A stretch of 64,000 nucleotides of DNA. Origin: DASZQL01 sp964391865. GTDB lineage: Bacteria > Planctomycetota > Phycisphaerae > Phycisphaerales > UBA1924. The stretch covers positions 124,001-188,000 of the forward strand of contig CAYMNQ010000003.1 in the NCBI GenBank assembly GCA_964391865.1. Direction: 5' to 3'. The notes beneath the pieces are model-generated. The model saw only the letters and a program-made list of their open reading frames with translations. It was not told the DNA's origin and ran no database searches. The position numbers were made by a program, and so were the translations under genes. Shown here one piece after another: positions 62,135-64,000 of this stretch (position 1 is its first letter; every line of letters starts with the position of its first letter).

Positions 62135-62527
62135 GAGGCTTGCTAAGCCTCGATGCGAGAGCATCCCGTCCCATCGGCTGGATCGGGGGCTCGTGCTCGG
62201 CACGGGCCGGCGCGATCGGTGCGCGCACGAACGTCCCCGGGGGCGTCGTCGCCGCTGAGCCGCGCAGCGCGCAACGGGCCATGAGGTCGGCTGCGCCCCA
62301 GCGAGCGACCGCGAACATCGGCGTGCAAGCGAGCACCGCGGAGGCTTGTCTTCCTCGCGCTCGCGGAGCCCGCAGGACAACGCGGCACTCTCGCCGGGGC
62401 AACTCCGGCCCCGCCCGGACAGCGCGGCACTGTGACGGGCCGTCCCCCGGCCCAGCCCTTTCTCGGTTCGAGCGAGCGCGCGCGGTGCGCGCTCCAGGTT
62501 TGCGTTTCTCTCTCAAGGAGCCCCGCC
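62135..62527. other. Spacer with a tRNA-Ser-like anticodon arm
   Basis: Directly after the tRNA-Gln, GAGGC-TTGCTAA-GCCTC (62136-62152) has the loop of a tRNA-Ser(GCU) anticodon arm, followed by GATGC-GAGA-GCATC like a long variable arm. No D arm, T arm or acceptor is found. The rest of the spacer has no gene; the slipin ribosome site AAGGAG is at its end. Confidence 0.3.
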
Positions 62528-63679
62528 ATGGTCCTTCGAATCCGTATCCGTGAGCACGAGCGCGGGCTGCACTTCCGGCACGGCAACTTCGCTGGTCCGC
62601 TCCCGCCGGGCGTGCACTGGTTCCCGCGCGCCCTCATCAACCCCCGCGCCGACAAGGTCGAGCGCGTCAGCATCCTCGACCCGGTGTTCAAGCACCCGAT
62701 GCTTGAGATGCTCGCGCGTCACCCGCGCCTCCGCGACGAGCTGGAGATCGTCGAGCTTGCCGCGGAGCAGCGTGCGCTTGTCTGGCGCGAGGGTCAGCTG
62801 CTGGGCATCTTCGGGCCGGGGCGTCACGCGTTCTGGAAGTCGCCTGCTCACCCGGTGATCGAGGTGTTCGATACCGGCGCCCTGCGTTTCACGCACCCGC
62901 GCCTCGACGCGATCCTCGCGCGCCCGCTCATCTTGGCGTGGTTCGAGGTGGTCGAGGTCGGCCCGGCCGACTCCGCGCTGCTCTTTGTGAACGGGCGTCT
63001 CGCCGAGCGGCTCGGCGAGGGCCGCCACGTCTTCTGGCGCGGCGGCGCGAACGTGAAACTCCGCCCCGTCGAGGGGCGCGAGCAGGTGATCGACGTCGCC
63101 GGTCAGGAGATCATGACGAACGACAAGGTGACCCTCCGCGTCAATCTTGTCGTGGCGTACACGATCACCAACCCCGAGGCGTCGGTGACCCGCGTGACCG
63201 ACGCCTCGCAGGCGCTGTACCGCGAGGCCCAGCTCGCGCTCCGCGCGGCGGTCGGGACCCGCAAGCTCGACGAACTGCTCGCGGACAAGGAGTCCGCCGG
63301 CGGCGAGGTCCGGCGAGCGCTCGCCGAGCGCGCGGCGGAGTACGGTGTGACCGTCCGCTCGGTGGGTCTGCGCGACATCATCCTGCCCGGTGAGATGAAG
63401 ACCATCCTCAACCGGGTGATCGAGGCGCAGAAGTCGGCGGAGGCGGAGCTCATCAAGCGCCGCGAGGAAACCGCCGCCGCCCGCAGCCAGGTGAACACCG
63501 CCAAGCTGCTCGCGGAAAACCCGGTCCTCGCGCGCCTCAAGGAGCTCGAGATGCTCCAGGACGTGCTCGCGAACACGAAGGCGACCTTCGTGCTTGGGCC
63601 GAGCGACCTGGCGCAGCAGGTGCGGAGTCTCGTAGCTTCGGGGCACGCGCCCGACCAGTCCGCCGCTCACTCACCCTGA
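62528..63679 (+). CDS. SPFH/band-7 slipin family protein
   Basis: 383 residues; ATG 62528 follows AAGGAG. The SPFH core is in the middle to C-terminal half: VDVAGQEIMTNDKVTLRVNL, VVAYTITNPEASVTRV, LRAAVGTRKLDELLADKE and YGVTVRSVGLRDIILPGEMK. A coiled-coil region follows (VIEAQKSAEAELIKRREETA; LLAENPVLARLKELEMLQ). The N-terminus (REHERGLHFRHGNFAGPLPP, PGVHWF) is of the planctomycete/proteobacterial slipin type and lacks a clear membrane helix, so attachment may be peripheral. Such proteins scaffold membrane microdomains and often interact with NfeD proteases, none of which is seen here. Confidence 0.9.
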   Translation: MVLRIRIREHERGLHFRHGNFAGPLPPGVHWFPRALINPRADKVERVSILDPVFKHPMLEMLARHPRLRDELEIVELAAEQRALVWREGQLLGIFGPGRHAFWKSPAHPVIEVFDTGALRFTHPRLDAILARPLILAWFEVVEVGPADSALLFVNGRLAERLGEGRHVFWRGGANVKLRPVEGREQVIDVAGQEIMTNDKVTLRVNLVVAYTITNPEASVTRVTDASQALYREAQLALRAAVGTRKLDELLADKESAGGEVRRALAERAAEYGVTVRSVGLRDIILPGEMKTILNRVIEAQKSAEAELIKRREETAAARSQVNTAKLLAENPVLARLKELEMLQDVLANTKATFVLGPSDLAQQVRSLVASGHAPDQSAAHSP

Positions 63680-63705
63680 GCCACGAGTTCTTCAAGCGAC
63701 CCCTC

Positions 63706-63743
63706 ACGCCCCGGCGCATCCGCTCTGGGGCGTTTCTCTTTCT
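63706..63743 (+). terminator. Intrinsic terminator of the slipin gene
   Basis: ACGCCCC (63706-63712) pairs with GGGGCGT (63727-63733) around a 14-nt loop, followed by TTCTCTTTCT. It lies 27 bases after the slipin stop and just before the convergent coaD end. Confidence 0.65.
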
Positions 63744-63750
63744 GCTCCCG

Positions 63751-64000
63751 CTACTGGCGCAGCTTCTTCAGCGCCGGATGCCCCGCGGCCTGTTTTTCCT
63801 TCAGCCGTTCGATCACCATCGGCGGGCACATCGATTTCAGCGCGTGGGGATCGGTGCCCATCGCGGTGATCTGTTTGATGAGCGTCGAGCTGGTGTACGC
63901 GAAGCTTTGCCCGGCGACGACGAACGCCGTCTCCAGCCCGGCGACCTCGCGGTTCGTCACCGCCTGCTGCACTTCGTACTGAAGATCGGAGAGGTTGCGG
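63751..64000 (-). CDS. coaD: Phosphopantetheine adenylyltransferase (CoaD), C-terminal part
   Basis: The frame is open to the window edge, so the start lies beyond 64000. Visible segments are NLSDLQYEVQQAVTNREVAG, then ETAFVVAGQSFAYTSSTLIK, then PPMVIERLKEK. These match the C-terminal part of CoaD (xxL..E..xxxxNR.L...ETxFL...xxYxxxSSSLVKEIA), including the Y-T-S-S-T-L-I-K helix. CoaD transfers AMP to 4'-phosphopantetheine in coenzyme A synthesis. The catalytic HIGH-type motif lies in the missing N-terminal part. Confidence 0.85.
   Translation of the reverse strand, partial: RNLSDLQYEVQQAVTNREVAGLETAFVVAGQSFAYTSSTLIKQITAMGTDPHALKSMCPPMVIERLKEKQAAGHPALKKLRQ

Noticed and set aside
62136..62170. 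A complete tRNA-Ser(GCU)
   Set aside because: Only an anticodon-arm-like and a variable-arm-like hairpin are present; no acceptor, D or T arm pairs can be drawn.

Overview
The window is a high-GC chromosomal segment that looks like a planctomycete of the class Phycisphaerae. The main clues are six secreted proteins ending in the dockerin-like pattern GLxDIAxxxxNWG, three proteins carrying the CPxCxYxLxxL...CPECG zinc ribbon, several pilin-tail-like or HEAT-repeat hypotheticals, and a bacterial class A RNase P RNA. This taxonomic call is an inference from motifs; no rRNA operon is present to confirm it.

Layout. 1-8.2 kb: the end of nuoE, then secreted HAF, YTV-like and FG-GAP proteins, a PadR regulator with a clear palindromic operator, and a metallopeptidase. 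8.2-16.5 kb: an oxidoreductase-like gene, rnpB, a large Ala/Glu-rich protein with a His-rich tail, rsmE, a HEAT-repeat membrane protein and a secreted terpenoid-cyclase-fold protein. 16.6-25.9 kb: a 1625-residue AsmA-like protein, aroC, two tandem zinc-ribbon membrane paralogs and purH. 26-35.5 kb: an HNH endonuclease, a possible small-protein gene, a large zinc protease, an overlapping methyltransferase/UbiA pair, a polytopic membrane protein and nadA. 35.6-46.4 kb: an orphan anti-sigma-like protein, a sulfatase with its formylglycine-generating enzyme, trpS, two ketosynthases flanking a GxxExxY gene, a TrmH-type methyltransferase and surE. 46.3-58.7 kb: two hypotheticals, an MmgE/PrpD protein, more secreted dockerin-like proteins, a CPBP protease, a glycosyltransferase-like membrane protein and a 2-hydroxyacid dehydrogenase. 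58.8-64 kb: two PilZ-like paralogs, a decayed locus (broken four-helix-bundle gene, flavoprotein fragment, odd tRNA-Gln), a slipin and the end of coaD.

How things fit together. Most genes are single-gene or two-gene units. Tight coupling is visible at padR/its partner, methyltransferase/ubiA, hypothetical/trmH (all ATGA overlaps) and at FGE/sulfatase (24-nt gap). Housekeeping genes (nuoE, rnpB, rsmE, aroC, purH, nadA, trpS, surE, coaD) are scattered among secreted, lineage-specific proteins.

The most unusual aspect is the repeat landscape. Short palindromic CCCTCTCCC...GGGAGAGGG elements and degenerate 7-8 nt arrays sit in frame inside conserved enzymes (PurH, RsmE, NadA, a UbiA homologue, a peptidase). 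The same array families also occur in intergenic spacers as inverted pairs. A 24-bp perfect hairpin is inserted into RNase P RNA at P12. Together these suggest active small repeat elements that tolerate or exploit insertion into genes.
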